This document shows, piece by piece, positions 51,968-52,198 of a stretch of DNA of 52,198 nucleotides (position 1 is the first letter of the stretch; every line of letters starts with the position of its first letter). The position numbers and the translations under genes were made by a program. Under the pieces are notes generated by a model. It was not told the origin of the DNA and did no database searches. It was given only the letters and a program-made list of their open reading frames with translations. This stretch comes from Bacteroidota bacterium (GTDB lineage: Bacteria > Bacteroidota > Ignavibacteria > Ignavibacteriales > Ignavibacteriaceae), in assembly GCA_022708025.1 (NCBI GenBank), contig JAKIZM010000019.1, forward strand, positions 1 to 52,198, read 5' to 3'.

Positions 51968-52198
51968 TGATTTTAAACAATGTGAATTCAAAAATAATTT
52001 TTGCAAATGTTCTACGTTAAAGAGAGGTATTTAGTTTCTATCAAAGGGTCGTTTAAATTATGCTTGAGTCAATGCAGTTTATTAATCTTAAATCCGAAAT
52101 AGAAATACAGAAAGGACTATTTAAATATCAAAAAAAGGGATAAATTAGAGAAAAAAATATTCACCAATTGGGTGAAATAAATTTTCAACAATACTTAT
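51968..52198. other. Right end of window, no gene supported
   Basis: About 230 AT-rich bases after the tRNA terminator. A 27-codon open frame from an ATG at 52060 has no ribosome site or recognisable product. A 6-base hairpin (TTCACC / GGTGAA) lies at 52160-52176. This is probably the upstream region of a gene beyond the window. Confidence 0.4.

Noticed and set aside
52060..52143. 27-codon open frame near the right end
   Set aside because: No ribosome site, no recognisable composition, and such frames are expected by chance in AT-rich DNA.
1..52198. CRISPR array, insertion sequence or prophage
   Set aside because: No regularly spaced repeats, transposase, integrase or phage structural genes were found; all long frames belong to ordinary chromosomal families.

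Overview
The window is AT-rich bacterial chromosome, densely packed with genes. Three things place it in the Bacteroidetes/Chlorobi/Ignavibacteria lineage, most likely an Ignavibacteriales-type bacterium. First, the type IX secretion C-terminal tail of the first protein has the characteristic 'QNYPNPFNPTTKIKY ... DVLGNE ... GVYFYQL' form. Second, a tRNA promoter matches the Bacteroidetes-type pattern (TTTG-N19-TAnnTTTG). Third, the gene families fit (PgaA/YaiO-type TPR porins, TPR histidine kinases, DUF3109, RNase HIII). Strong AGGAGG-type ribosome sites are present before some genes. No insertion sequence, prophage, CRISPR array or rRNA was seen. The only RNA gene is tRNA-Asp near the right end.

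Layout. 1-6.2 kb: the tail of an upstream gene, a T9SS-secreted FN3 protein whose sorting domain carries an in-frame palindromic repeat, a sodium symporter with a previously easy-to-miss 37-residue small subunit, a fatty acid hydroxylase, and a GH9 glucanase lipoprotein that has no ordinary start codon. 6.4-20.7 kb: one long same-strand cluster that looks like an exopolysaccharide synthesis and export system. It holds a KaiC/RecA-like ATPase fused to a degenerate GGDEF domain, a TPR plus outer-membrane barrel porin, a processive GT2 synthase, a small membrane protein, two tandem paralogues with a GATase-like domain and an apparently dead polysaccharide deacetylase domain, an FN3 lipoprotein, and a five-PAS hybrid kinase whose ATP-binding domain is eroded. 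This cluster is the best candidate for a poorly described system.

20.8-24.5 kb: an SOS-type block (lexA with a palindromic operator, a DUF72 gene, dinB), then a small toxin-antitoxin pair and a HIT protein. 24.5-29.1 kb: an NtrC-type sigma-54 activator with an unknown exported protein, and a divergent NarX/NarL-like two-component pair with intact catalytic motifs. 29.1-36.0 kb, minus strand: a compact operon with an acyl-CoA carboxylase carboxyltransferase, an acyl-CoA dehydrogenase and MeaB (branched-chain/propionate-type acyl-CoA metabolism), followed by a sugar epimerase, NadD, an unknown protein and a PrsW protease.

36.3-46.8 kb, plus strand: the classic yceD-rpmF-plsX-fabH-fabD-fabG-acpP-fabF-rnc fatty-acid cluster with a cysteine-cluster DUF3109 gene wedged between fabD and fabG, then single-chain glycine decarboxylase gcvP. 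46.9-52.2 kb: a one-POTRA Omp85-type barrel, rsmE, an RlpA-like lipoprotein, a small exported protein, rnhC, pfkA and tRNA-Asp with a strong terminator.
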